Assembly: GCA_030592025.1 (NCBI GenBank)
Contig: JAUUZX010000001.1
Span: 1 to 15,615 of the forward strand
Length of the DNA: 15,615 bases
DNA from: a bacterium
GTDB taxonomy: Bacteria; Krumholzibacteriota; Krumholzibacteria; LZORAL124-64-63
Direction: 5' to 3'
In this document: positions 1-8,435 of the stretch, in pieces
Layout: each line of letters begins with the position of its first letter
Position numbering within the stretch: the stretch's first letter is position 1
Translations under genes and position numbers: made by a program
Notes under the pieces: model-generated
Told to the model about the DNA's origin: nothing
Database searches by the model: none
The model's input: the letters and a program-made list of their open reading frames with translations, nothing else

Positions 1-713
1 ACTTCCATCTCGAACCCGACGCTGACGAGCAGCGCCGGGTTGCATCTTTTCTTGAATTTCTGCAACTCGCCCACCGTGCCGACCACCTCGTGCTCCTCGG
101 GGACATCTTCGATTTCTGGTTCGACTACCCCCACTTCCGACTCCGTGGTTACGAGGGTATCCTGTCGGGTCTGGACAAGGTCCGGGACGCCGGCACGGTC
201 ATCCACTTCGTCGGCGGCAATCATGACATCTGGGCGGCGGAGTACCTCCACGAGCGCTACGACTCTTCCCCCGATGGCGACGCCCGTGTCGTCCCCTTCG
301 GTGACCAGCACATCTTCCTCTGCCACGGTGACGGCCTTCTCGGCAAGGACCGGGCGTACCGCGCCTTCCGCGCCATGGTCCGCCACCGCCTCGGCATCAT
401 CACGGCCAAATCCTTCCACCCGGAGCTTCTCTTCGCCTTCAGCACCTGGCTCAGCGGCCACAGCCGTTCGGCGACCAGGGACGAGGCCAAACAGATCGTG
501 GGCAAGGCACAGACATGGCTGGGGAAACAGGAAAACGCTCCCTGGGACCTGATGGTCATGGGGCATGTGCATCACGCCTTCGAACTCTCCGCCGCGTCGC
601 ACCGCTTGGCATCCCTGGCCGGTTGGTTCGACACCCTTGGCTACGGCGTCCTGGACACCGGCCGTTTCCGCCTGCTGAATTTCGCGAAAACCACGGACCC
701 CTTCGCTCCCTGA
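1..713 (+). CDS. lpxH: UDP-2,3-diacylglucosamine diphosphatase-like metallophosphoesterase, 5' truncated
   Basis: This is the 3' part of a calcineurin-like metallophosphoesterase. The reading frame (codons from base 3) is open to the left edge, so the true start lies outside the window. The first visible residues (FHLEPDADEQRRV) contain the His of the N-terminal D-x-H metal motif. The remaining motifs follow in order: LGDIFDFWF, GGNHD, LCHGDG and a C-terminal GHVHH. The GDIFDFWF spelling and the HGDGLLGKD context match the LpxH-type branch, which removes UMP from UDP-2,3-diacylglucosamine to give lipid X in lipid A synthesis, as a peripheral protein on the cytoplasmic face of the inner membrane. 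A relative with another pyrophosphatase substrate cannot be excluded. The gene converges on the PorV-like gene with only 22 bp between stops and no obvious terminator. Confidence 0.85.
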   Translation, partial: FHLEPDADEQRRVASFLEFLQLAHRADHLVLLGDIFDFWFDYPHFRLRGYEGILSGLDKVRDAGTVIHFVGGNHDIWAAEYLHERYDSSPDGDARVVPFGDQHIFLCHGDGLLGKDRAYRAFRAMVRHRLGIITAKSFHPELLFAFSTWLSGHSRSATRDEAKQIVGKAQTWLGKQENAPWDLMVMGHVHHAFELSAASHRLASLAGWFDTLGYGVLDTGRFRLLNFAKTTDPFAP

Positions 714-735
714 CCTGCCCGCCCCGTGGACCCGG

Positions 736-1674
736 TTACCAGGTGAACCTCAGCGAAAACTTGTGCCCGTCGTCGAAACCCTCCGTCGTGAAGTCGGAGA
801 AGGCGTAGTCGATCCCCATGCGCCCCACCACGAAACCGGCGCCGGCGGTGATCCCCTGGGACTCGTAATTGACCCGGGTGCCCGCGCGCAGGGCGAGCTC
901 GGGTATCAACCGGAACTCGGCCCCCAGGTGGGCCTTCTCGGTGCCGTCCCGAGGCATCAGCATGTCGGCGGTGACGGTGATCTTGCCGTCGAGCATCGAC
1001 GGCGGCGCCCACGCTGCTCCCAGCCGGATGGTCCGGGGCAGGTCGATGGGCTCGTCCTTGAGTTGGAGCTGACCGCCCAGATTGGTCACCGCCACGGCGA
1101 AGACCAGCCCGTCGATCATCGCGCGATGGGTGACGCCCAGATCGAAGGCCACGCCCGAGTCCGAGTAGATGTCGATCTTCTCGTACACCATCTTCACCGT
1201 GGCGCTCACCCCGAAGGAGTCGCCCAACGGATGGGCGTAGGACACCCCAAGCGCGATATCGTAGGGCTTGAACGTGCCTTGGGGCTCGGCCGCAGGGATA
1301 TCGCTGTACCGCACGATCTCGTCGGAATAGAAGCCCGTGAACATGACGCCGATGACACCCTTGCCCATGCGATGGGCCACGGCCGCCGCTTCCTGATTGA
1401 ACAGCCCCAGGTAGCGGTGGTGCTGCACGACCACGTCGGTCTCGAAATCACCGAACACGTTGTTGGCCGGATTCCACCACACGGCCGAAGCTCCCAGGCT
1501 ACTGGCCACCCCGGCCTCACCCATGCCGGCCTCGCGGGCGCCGACGCCCAGACGGAGCGACAGCACGCCGGCCTCGCCGGGGCTGCCCGCCGCCAGGCAG
1601 GGGGCGGTCCAGGCCGCCGTCAGCAGCAGCGTGGCCGCCAGGATCGAGATGGTGATCGAACTCGTGCGCGTCAT
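736..1674 (-). CDS. PorV/PorQ-family outer-membrane beta-barrel protein
   Basis: A 312-residue exported protein. The chosen ATG at 1674 opens a clear signal peptide (MTRTSS, a hydrophobic run, then a small-residue site near PCLAAG) and has AAGGAAGGG six bases upstream. A longer frame to 1734 lacks both. The mature start (LRLGVGAREAGMGEAG...ASAVWWNPAN) is the typical opening of PorV/PorQ (UPF0164-like) barrels: glycine-rich, then a WWNPA box. Alternating hydrophobic strands run to a C-terminal aromatic end (KFSLRFTW) expected for barrel insertion. In Bacteroidetes, PorV is the outer-membrane shuttle of the type IX secretion system; many relatives in other FCB-like phyla have no tested role. 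It lies 103 bp downstream of the M6-like gene on the same strand, so co-transcription is likely. Family assignment is good; specific function is inferred. Confidence 0.8.
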   Translation of the reverse strand: MTRTSSITISILAATLLLTAAWTAPCLAAGSPGEAGVLSLRLGVGAREAGMGEAGVASSLGASAVWWNPANNVFGDFETDVVVQHHRYLGLFNQEAAAVAHRMGKGVIGVMFTGFYSDEIVRYSDIPAAEPQGTFKPYDIALGVSYAHPLGDSFGVSATVKMVYEKIDIYSDSGVAFDLGVTHRAMIDGLVFAVAVTNLGGQLQLKDEPIDLPRTIRLGAAWAPPSMLDGKITVTADMLMPRDGTEKAHLGAEFRLIPELALRAGTRVNYESQGITAGAGFVVGRMGIDYAFSDFTTEGFDDGHKFSLRFTW

Positions 1675-1680
1675 GTTGGT

Positions 1681-1689
1681 CCCTTCCTT
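1681..1689 (-). promoter_or_regulatory. Shine-Dalgarno site of the PorV-like gene
   Basis: The minus strand reads AAGGAAGGG, six bases before the ATG at 1674. It decides the start: the upstream in-frame codon at 1734 would add 20 charged residues in front of the signal peptide. Confidence 0.6.
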
Positions 1690-1777
1690 GACGTCCGGAC
1701 GTGGCACCTCATGCCCGTCCCTGATGGCTACCAATCTAATCCCTGGCCGCGGCGGCGTCCATGCTCCGCCATGGCCC

Positions 1778-4700
1778 TCAACGTTCGATGGCGAAACTCA
1801 CGACGCTGTGGTCCTTGCTGCCGTCGGCATGACGGGCCACGAGACGGCACACGTACATGCCGCTGGAGGCGCGATCGACGGCCACCGATACCGCGAACGG
1901 CTCCTGGGCCGGCACCTGATGCCACGCCGAAGCCGTGACGAGTTCACCTTCGAGATTGTAGATCTCCGCCCGCACCTTGCCGGCCGAGCGCAACCTCGCC
2001 CGCACCTGGACCGTGCCGCCAACCACCGGGCTCGGCGAACAGATGTGACTGCCGGCGACGATCCCCGTCCCGGAGGCCGCCAATTCCGGTATGCGCCAGG
2101 CGTCTGCGGGCCAGGTGCCGTCGCGCCAGGCGGAGCCGCCCCACATGGGCCAGGACCCGTCCTCCACGACCACGTCCTCCCACAGGGCCACGATCGAGCG
2201 GGGTCGGGTCACCAATGCCCCGCCGGTATCATCCGTCCCGGTGATGCGATCGAACGTGCCGATCGCGACGAGATCGTCATGCTGCCCGCCGGTGAGACGG
2301 CCGACCGCCGGGGTCGCGGCCGTGCGCGCGGGGCCGGCCAGGGGCCAACCCGTCATCGCTTCGCCGCGGGGTCCCCGGGCGTGGAGCGCCCCATCCCGGC
2401 CGGGGAAAATCGTGTCCTCGAAGCCGCGGGTGGATTCCACGAGGCGACCCACCACGGGGCCCCCCGCCCAGACCGAGTCGGACCCGGCCACGCCACCGGC
2501 CGGACGACGCGGCCAACCGTCCCGCCAGTCGCCACCCAGACCGATACGGCCCAGCAACTCGGCGCCCACGAAGGCGCCACCTGCCGCCAGCGGTGAACGG
2601 ATAGCCAGGTCCGGCGCCCACAGATGATGCTCGATCGGATCCAGATCACCATTCAGAACGAAGGTCTCGCCCGTGCCGTCACGGGCCGGCACACCGACCC
2701 AGCGTCGGCCGACGCCGCTCGCGTCGGGCTCGTAGCCCCAGACAGGCGGGAACGCCCCCGGCTCCAGCCGCAGGTCGTGGCGCCGGACAAAGACCGTCCC
2801 GGGGACACCCACGCTGGTCTTGGCGCAGGACAACAGGTAATGCTCTCCGGCCGCCGTGTCGCTGGCGGCGAGCCACAGGCGACCGAACGCCGCGGTGGGC
2901 GGCGCGGTCACGACGACATCCCCCAGGTCGTGGCCGGCGATGAGGTCGGCGTCCGCACCCCGGTAGAAACGGAGCCAGGTCGAGCCCGCCTCGCGCACCA
3001 CCACCGCCGCCATGACGGCAACGGCGGGAGAACCGGCCTCGACATCGGTAGCCGTGGTCACGAGCACCGGCGGCAGATCACATGGTCCCAGATCGGTGTA
3101 GAGCCCCACGGCGCCCACTTCGGCGTCGCGGACCGGCTCTCCGTCCAGGTCGAAGGCGTAGAGGCCGTTCGGCCCCGTGAGAACGATCTCGGGGTCGTCG
3201 TCACCGTCGATGTTGCCCACGGCCGGGGGCAGGTTCCAGCGCACCGCTTCGCCCCCGCGCTCGCCCGTCGCGAACGGCGCGAAGGTGCCGGGGTTGCCGT
3301 CATGATCCAGGAACTCGGTCAGGTCGCCGTCCAGGGCGAAGACCTCGCCCTGATGGCCTGCCAACACGATTTCCTCATCCCCGACCCTGTCCAGGTTGAC
3401 GATCAGGGCGTGGGAGCCACGCAGATCGACGCCGTCGTCGAAAACACGCTGGGCAGCCAGGACCGGACCGTCGGCGCTACCCTCCAGGAGCAGCTCGAAA
3501 GGTACCGACTCCGCGTAGGCGAAGCCCCAGAAGGTGTCACCTTCGGCGATGCCCATGATGTAGGCCCGGGAATCCGCCACGACGTCGCCGAACTCGCGGA
3601 AGAGGATGCCGGTGGGCAGGCCGGCGGCGGTATCCGTGGGGGGCAGGGTCGTCGGGCCGAAGGTGTCGGCGCCCTCCCCGCGAAACGCGTCGTCGTCCGC
3701 GCCGAGATAGAAGCGGGAAAAACCGGACGAGTCGAGGTCCTGGATACCGTCCGCCTCCTCCAGATCGACGGCCTTGTGCGCGGAATCGGCATTGAACAGG
3801 GCCCCATCGGCCTCGAAGACGTCGAGGATGACCCCCTCGTCCACGTGCCAGATGTACACGCCGCTGCCGCCACCGCCGAATCCGGTGGCGTTCTCGGTCA
3901 TGAAGAAATCCCACTCGTTGCCGACAAGCCACTCGCGGGTGTCGGTCTCCGGATCGAACTTCCCACCGGGCTGGGGCCGCCCGTCAGGAGAATCGGCATC
4001 GAGGTAGTCACGCCGGAAGTTGCCGTTCAGGTCACCGCCGAAGGACCAGAAGTGGTCACCATCGGGATCCTGCAGACGGTACTCGAGCAGCCAGTACTCA
4101 CCCGCCGTGATGTCGACCCGTGCGCAGGAGAGTGGCCCGCCGACCTGCGCCGCAGGCGTCAGGGCATGGGTTGCCCCGTCCAGGGGATCGGCACGGTAGG
4201 GTTCCACCCAACCCACGAGCATCTTGTTGAAGGCGCAGGGCTGGGGAGGGATCCACCCCCCGGCCACGAACAGGCCGTAGCCCATCAAGCCGAGGGTGCC
4301 GATGCCCTGGCTGTCGACATTGCCCGCCGGGGTGAAGTCCACCAGGGGCAGCATGCCCAGACGGAGCCCGACCTCGTAGGCATACACTCCCAGGCTGCCG
4401 TAGCGGATGCCGTCCTGGAACTCCGTCTCGGGCAGCACGAGAACCCGCGCCAGCCCCGTGCCGGAGGGCATGTCGTCCGTGGGCAGGTAGGGCGTCGCGA
4501 GGATCTCCTCGTCGAAGGCCGCGGCGAAATCGTCGGGGTCGAGGTAGGTGCTGTAGATATTTTCCGGACTGTTGACCAGGACATCGGTTTCCTCCCCCGC
4601 ACCGGCATGGGCCAGGATCACCGTGTCGTACCGCGAAAAATCGATCTCGGCGTCGAGGCTGTCGACCACCTCGGCGGCCATGAGGATCTGCTGGTCGCCT

Positions 4701-5197
4701 TCGTCGGGATGGTTGCCGTACCAGGCCATGGGCCGCGGCAGGTTGACGACGCGCGGGTGCACGTCCCAATGAAAGACAAAGCTCCCCCCGCTCGCGGCCT
4801 CGTAGTAGTGGGCCACGTCCTGGAGCAGGTGGTCGAAGTAGACGGAATCGTGGGCCACGTAGTGGATTTCATCCTGCATGGGCGGCGGGAAATCGCCGTC
4901 CACCAGCCCGTGGCGCCCCAGGAGCAGGCTGTCGGCGAAGTCGCACATGAGCAGGATCGCATCGAGGGTCGCCGGGGACTTCTCCCCCGCCAGACGCCGG
5001 GAAATCGAATCGTCCCCACGATCCGGACGATCCGCAAACAGTCGCGCAGCAGCAGCCATGGGAACGGGTGCCGGGCGCGGCAGGGTCATCGGCGCCGCCC
5101 CCCCTCGACGGACCTCCGCCGGCGGACCGGGCGCGGCCAGAACCGCACCGACCGACGCGAGGACCAGCAGGGCGGCAACGAACAGGAGACGGCGCAT
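1778..5197 (-). CDS. Exported M6-peptidase-like protein with degenerate HEXXH, FG-GAP-like repeats and C-terminal sorting-type domain
   Basis: An 1139-residue exported protein. It has an N-terminal signal peptide (MRRLLFVAAL onward, likely cut after residue 21). Residues of about 65-400 resemble peptidase M6 (immune inhibitor A-like): LILAHAGAGEET-type and VLVLPETEFQDG segments, then GSLGVYAYEVGLRLGMLPL, then GIGTLGLMGYG and FNKMLVGWVEP. In active M6 enzymes the third segment carries HEXGH; here it is Y274-E275-V276-G277-L278, so both zinc-binding histidines are missing and catalysis is unlikely. Residues of about 590-980 hold FG-GAP/VCBS-like propeller repeats (NLDRVGDEEIVLAG, GNIDGDDDPEIVLTG, VGRLTGGQHDDLVAIG). 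The last 95 residues (EIYNLEGELV ... SSGMYVCRL) look like a FlgD-Ig or type IX sorting-type domain. It has its own sigma-70 promoter and precedes the PorV-like barrel. A surface or secreted scaffold role is inferred. Confidence 0.85.
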   Translation of the reverse strand: MRRLLFVAALLVLASVGAVLAAPGPPAEVRRGGAAPMTLPRPAPVPMAAAARLFADRPDRGDDSISRRLAGEKSPATLDAILLMCDFADSLLLGRHGLVDGDFPPPMQDEIHYVAHDSVYFDHLLQDVAHYYEAASGGSFVFHWDVHPRVVNLPRPMAWYGNHPDEGDQQILMAAEVVDSLDAEIDFSRYDTVILAHAGAGEETDVLVNSPENIYSTYLDPDDFAAAFDEEILATPYLPTDDMPSGTGLARVLVLPETEFQDGIRYGSLGVYAYEVGLRLGMLPLVDFTPAGNVDSQGIGTLGLMGYGLFVAGGWIPPQPCAFNKMLVGWVEPYRADPLDGATHALTPAAQVGGPLSCARVDITAGEYWLLEYRLQDPDGDHFWSFGGDLNGNFRRDYLDADSPDGRPQPGGKFDPETDTREWLVGNEWDFFMTENATGFGGGGSGVYIWHVDEGVILDVFEADGALFNADSAHKAVDLEEADGIQDLDSSGFSRFYLGADDDAFRGEGADTFGPTTLPPTDTAAGLPTGILFREFGDVVADSRAYIMGIAEGDTFWGFAYAESVPFELLLEGSADGPVLAAQRVFDDGVDLRGSHALIVNLDRVGDEEIVLAGHQGEVFALDGDLTEFLDHDGNPGTFAPFATGERGGEAVRWNLPPAVGNIDGDDDPEIVLTGPNGLYAFDLDGEPVRDAEVGAVGLYTDLGPCDLPPVLVTTATDVEAGSPAVAVMAAVVVREAGSTWLRFYRGADADLIAGHDLGDVVVTAPPTAAFGRLWLAASDTAAGEHYLLSCAKTSVGVPGTVFVRRHDLRLEPGAFPPVWGYEPDASGVGRRWVGVPARDGTGETFVLNGDLDPIEHHLWAPDLAIRSPLAAGGAFVGAELLGRIGLGGDWRDGWPRRPAGGVAGSDSVWAGGPVVGRLVESTRGFEDTIFPGRDGALHARGPRGEAMTGWPLAGPARTAATPAVGRLTGGQHDDLVAIGTFDRITGTDDTGGALVTRPRSIVALWEDVVVEDGSWPMWGGSAWRDGTWPADAWRIPELAASGTGIVAGSHICSPSPVVGGTVQVRARLRSAGKVRAEIYNLEGELVTASAWHQVPAQEPFAVSVAVDRASSGMYVCRLVARHADGSKDHSVVSFAIER

Positions 5198-5523
5198 GGG
5201 AGACCGGACCTTTCAACGTACGCGGGAATGGGCAGCCGGGGAATGCGGGCCACCGCCATTGCTGCGCATTATAGGGACGCCGCCGCGGAGGGTCAATCGC
5301 GCGGCGGTGTCCACAAAAGCAGGAGAGCCCGAACGTGGTACCTGTCACCCCTGATCGACATTCCCTCGCCGAGCTCTCCAATGATGTGCTGGTGTCCCCG
5401 CCCAGGCGGTGCGCGACCCTGTCCAGTATGGCTGCCAACCTCTTCGAGAATCCGGTCCCTCACCGCTCAGCGGGTGATGGGGGGAAGACCACCAGCACAA
5501 GCTGTGCAAATCCTGTTGGCGGA
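5198..5523. other. Intergenic region carrying the promoter of the M6-like gene
   Basis: 326 bp with no credible gene. Its left part holds the minus-strand promoter and an about 65-base leader for the M6-like gene. Its right part, just after the DUF4384 stop, has a short 13-bp palindrome (GCACAAGCTGTGC) and an imperfect CACCGCT/CGGGTG hairpin, neither followed by a T-run. A factor-independent terminator for the upstream operon is therefore not evident. Confidence 0.6.
5268..5296 (-). promoter_or_regulatory. Near-consensus sigma-70 promoter of the M6-like/PorV-like pair
   Basis: On the minus strand TTGACC (5296-5291) and TATAAT (5273-5268) are separated by exactly 17 bases. The -10 box is perfect and the -35 box differs from consensus at one base. 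Transcription would start near 5261, giving an about 63-nt leader before the ATG at 5197. It is the strongest housekeeping-type promoter I can see in the window, in an otherwise very G+C-rich sequence. Confidence 0.75.
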
Positions 5524-7389
5524 TCACCTCCGCCGGCTACCGCCGTTGCTGCTGCTGCTGCTACGGGAGGAGCTCCCCCCGCCGCCGCTGCGTGAGCCGC
5601 CACTCGATCCCGTGGCCTTGTCGCTGCCCGAACTGCGGCTCGAGCCGCTGCTCACTTTTCCGCCACCGCTGCGCGATGAACTCGAGGAACCGCTCCCACG
5701 GCTGGACCCGCTTTTCTGGTCCGAGCTGCGGCTCTTGCCGGTGCTCGACTTCCCGCGGACCGTGGCCTTGCTGTTGTTGCGGGTGCCCTGGTTCGTGGTC
5801 CTGGTCTTCCCCCGGACAGCCTCGCTGCCGGAGCGACCGGATGAGCCGCCGGTCCTGGGCTGAACCCGGGTGCCACCACGATTCGTCGTGGCGCCTCCTG
5901 TGCGTTCGGAGGTGCCGGGGCGCACGCGCTGGGTGCGTTGTTGCCGGCTCGTGGTCCCGCCGTCGCGATCAAGGTTCCAGATGCGGGTGCCCTTGTTGCG
6001 CGGTTCGACCGTACGGATGCTGCCACCACTGGAACGGGTGGTGCTGCCGGAGGTCGGCGTCTGTCCGGGCGTCCGCACTCCCGTATCGGTGGTACGGATG
6101 GTACGACTGGTTCGTGACCCCTGGCCCGGCGTCACGACCTCGCGATTGCCGGCCGTCCGCTCGGCCCGGCGCGTGGCCGGAGCCTTGCTCGTGCTGCCCG
6201 CCGTGTGGCGCACACCGGGCAGGGCCCTCGTGCTCGCGGTCTGGGTGCCACCGCGGATACGCAGCCCACCACTGTCGCGAACCCGCAACCCGGTCTCGAT
6301 GGCCGTGCGCTGGCGCCGGTTGGCCTTCTCGCCCACGTAGGTCCGTCCGGCCACGCCGGCCTTGCCGCTGGCCCGCCCGCTCTTCACCATGGGCGTCACC
6401 TGGGCGTATTCGCGGCCCTTGCGACGGATGCCGTTCTGCGGCTTGAGAGGCTTGTAGGTGTAGTGACCGGCTCCCCAGACGTCATAGCAGCCACCCCGGT
6501 AGTACGAACTGTACCGCCATGAGTAGATGGGGTAGTTCCAGCTGACGCCGTACAGGTACGGGGTCGACCACCAGGGGTCGTACCAGAAATTCACCCACGG
6601 CCGCCACGTCCAGGGGTCCACGTAGACGTAGACGGGGGACGTGTACACCGGGTAGTAGCCGTAGCGGTCCCACCAGGTGTTGCCCCAGTGGTGGTCCACG
6701 GTGATGTTCAGCTGGCACGTGTCGTTGTACGGGTGGTAGGCCACATCGTCCTCGAAGTGGCACTGGCTGCACAGGTAGCGCGGGTGCTCGACCTGTCGGT
6801 GCACGTAGTAGGCCACGTAGTTGGTGACGATGTAGTCCTCCGCATCCTCCAGACCCGTCAATGCGAAGTTCACCTCGTTCATGGCCAGGAAAGGATCGCC
6901 GGCGACCCTGAAGCCCACCCGGGTGGCTCCAGGCTCGTGGTGGAAATCCAGTTCCAGGTGACGCAGATCGAAGGGGTAGCGTGAGACGACCGCCTCGACG
7001 TAACCCTCGCCCTCGTCGGAGGAGACCCGCAGGCGCCTCGCGCCGTTGACGGGCAATTCGTATTCGTGGCCACCGAAGACGAATCCGTCATCCATGCGGC
7101 TGCGCGGCCAGAGGATAGTGACCTCACCATCGGTGTCGATGCGGTACACCACCGCATAGGCGTCCTCGTTGCTCTGGAAACCCACGGCCATTTCCTGGCC
7201 CTTGCGGTAGACCTCGTCCTCGTTGCGATCGACCCACACGGCCACGCGCAGATCGAGGGTCCCGTAATCGAATTTCGCCTTGGCGTCCTGGGCCATCGTC
7301 GACCCGGTCGTCAGCAGGCTCAGCAGGCTCAGCAGGCCCAGCAGGACCAACCATCGGCCCGTCTTGCCCGTCTTGGTCGTCGTCTTCAT
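5524..7389 (-). CDS. Exported DUF4384-domain protein with aromatic middle, CXXCH motif and Arg/Ser-rich disordered tail
   Basis: About 621 residues. The ATG at 7389 has AAAGGTGG upstream at good spacing and directly opens a signal peptide (MKTTTKTGKTGRWLV, then leucine-rich to about TMAQ). A GTG at 7413 is possible but adds only eight residues. Residues of about 40-140 match the DUF4384 pattern (FDYGTLDLRVAVWVDR, GQEMAVGFQSNEDAYAVV, GEVTILWP). The next part is very rich in Tyr/Trp (VYVYVDPWTWRPW, WWSTPYLYG) and contains C207-S-Q-C210-H211, a CXXCH motif. From about residue 330 to the end the protein is low-complexity Arg/Ser/Thr/Gly, surely disordered, with poly-Ser runs and a terminal RRR. 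It follows the lipoprotein gene by 24 bp and likely shares its mRNA. DUF4384 occurs in envelope proteins of no settled function; I cannot assign a reaction. Confidence 0.8.
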   Translation of the reverse strand: MKTTTKTGKTGRWLVLLGLLSLLSLLTTGSTMAQDAKAKFDYGTLDLRVAVWVDRNEDEVYRKGQEMAVGFQSNEDAYAVVYRIDTDGEVTILWPRSRMDDGFVFGGHEYELPVNGARRLRVSSDEGEGYVEAVVSRYPFDLRHLELDFHHEPGATRVGFRVAGDPFLAMNEVNFALTGLEDAEDYIVTNYVAYYVHRQVEHPRYLCSQCHFEDDVAYHPYNDTCQLNITVDHHWGNTWWDRYGYYPVYTSPVYVYVDPWTWRPWVNFWYDPWWSTPYLYGVSWNYPIYSWRYSSYYRGGCYDVWGAGHYTYKPLKPQNGIRRKGREYAQVTPMVKSGRASGKAGVAGRTYVGEKANRRQRTAIETGLRVRDSGGLRIRGGTQTASTRALPGVRHTAGSTSKAPATRRAERTAGNREVVTPGQGSRTSRTIRTTDTGVRTPGQTPTSGSTTRSSGGSIRTVEPRNKGTRIWNLDRDGGTTSRQQRTQRVRPGTSERTGGATTNRGGTRVQPRTGGSSGRSGSEAVRGKTRTTNQGTRNNSKATVRGKSSTGKSRSSDQKSGSSRGSGSSSSSRSGGGKVSSGSSRSSGSDKATGSSGGSRSGGGGSSSRSSSSSNGGSRRR

Positions 7390-7413
7390 GACCGCCACCT
7401 TTCCGGTCCGCAC

Positions 7414-8430
7414 CTACAGGTGCAGGACCACCGGCTCTGCCAATTCTTCCACCCGCTCGTGGACCTTGAGTTCAGGCAGGCCCTCTATCAACTGGTAGGC
7501 CCAGTGCATCTCGATGAAATCCGATCCCTCGCTCACGCCACGCCGGACGATGCCCATTTTCGCGTAGTGCACGTGGCCCGTGACGTGGTCCTCAAGCTCC
7601 AGCACGTAGATATGACCCAGCACCAGTTCGAGCACCCCCAGCTCGGAATAGCCAGCCAGGGGCGCGCTCGACACGCCCTCGAAGTAGAGGCTGCCGTCCC
7701 AGTAGGTGAAGATGCCGAAGTCCTGGATGCGGATATCGCTCGACATGGACTCCACGAACATGTGGCCCTGATCCTCGAAGACGCGGATGTCGGCCGTCGT
7801 GCCCAGCGCGTTGGGATCGACCACGCCGTCGTCCATCGCCGAGAAATCGAACCCGCTGCGGGCTGCATCGGCGGCGCTCGGGGCGCCCGCATCGAAGAGC
7901 CGCACCGGCAGGATACTCATGGGTAGGGGCGCGTCGGTCACGAGCTCGAAGCTCAGGTCGCTCGGCGCGCCGGCCGCGTTGACCGCGTCCACCGCGTACT
8001 CGTAGCGCTCGCCGTTGAGGGCGCCGTCGTCGACGAACCAGTGCAGCCCGGACGTATCATCGTAGTTCTCGTCCCAGGCGACCTCGCCCAGGTACTCGAA
8101 CTCACGGTTCCCATCGTTCTCGTCGCCGTCCTGGAAGAACCGCCAGTAGATCCGGTACTTCACGACGTTCTCGTTGTAATTCCCGTCGTAGGGGAAGTAG
8201 GAGATGTCGTACCACTGGATGATGACCTCGTTGTCACCCGAGATGCTGTGCACCCCGGTGGGCACGACCGGAGGCGGCAATTGGATGCACGTCACGCAAT
8301 CATCCTCGCTGCAGCCACCGACGAACGTCGCCAGCAGCAAAACCAGCAGAGTTCCTGCCAGAATTCCCAGGCGTCCCCTGCCGGTCCGTTGACTGTGCAT
8401 AACCGGGTCCTTGCGCATTGTCCTGACCAT
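7414..8430 (-). CDS. Lipoprotein with fibronectin type III-like domain
   Basis: About 338 residues from the ATG at 8430, chosen because GGGAGGT lies five bases upstream. Alternative in-frame starts are ATG 8400 (weaker AAGGA site, a shorter and more usual signal peptide) and ATG 8484. A basic stretch (RTGRGR) is followed by a hydrophobic core and FVGGC, a credible lipobox with Cys40 as the lipidated residue, so export and membrane anchoring are expected. Residues of about 50-147 look like one FN3 domain (PTGVHSISGDNEVIIQW ... YEYAVDAVNAAGAPSD). The C-terminal half, beta-rich and ending in VVLHL, matches no family I recognise. The next gene, DUF4384, starts 24 bp after the stop, which supports an operon and perhaps a shared surface assembly. 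No catalytic motif is visible. Confidence 0.8.
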   Translation of the reverse strand: MVRTMRKDPVMHSQRTGRGRLGILAGTLLVLLLATFVGGCSEDDCVTCIQLPPPVVPTGVHSISGDNEVIIQWYDISYFPYDGNYNENVVKYRIYWRFFQDGDENDGNREFEYLGEVAWDENYDDTSGLHWFVDDGALNGERYEYAVDAVNAAGAPSDLSFELVTDAPLPMSILPVRLFDAGAPSAADAARSGFDFSAMDDGVVDPNALGTTADIRVFEDQGHMFVESMSSDIRIQDFGIFTYWDGSLYFEGVSSAPLAGYSELGVLELVLGHIYVLELEDHVTGHVHYAKMGIVRRGVSEGSDFIEMHWAYQLIEGLPELKVHERVEELAEPVVLHL

Positions 8431-8435
8431 CACCG

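Noticed and set aside
763..2596. Plus-strand frames opposite the PorV-like gene and the end of the M6-like gene
   Set aside because: No ribosome-binding sites or family motifs. The minus-strand products have signal peptides and recognisable barrel and sorting-type ends.
2624..5863. 1079-residue plus-strand open frame opposite the M6-like gene
   Set aside because: It is an antisense shadow of G+C-rich coding DNA: it has no recognisable domain, crosses the intergenic promoter region, and the minus-strand protein has a signal peptide and conserved blocks.
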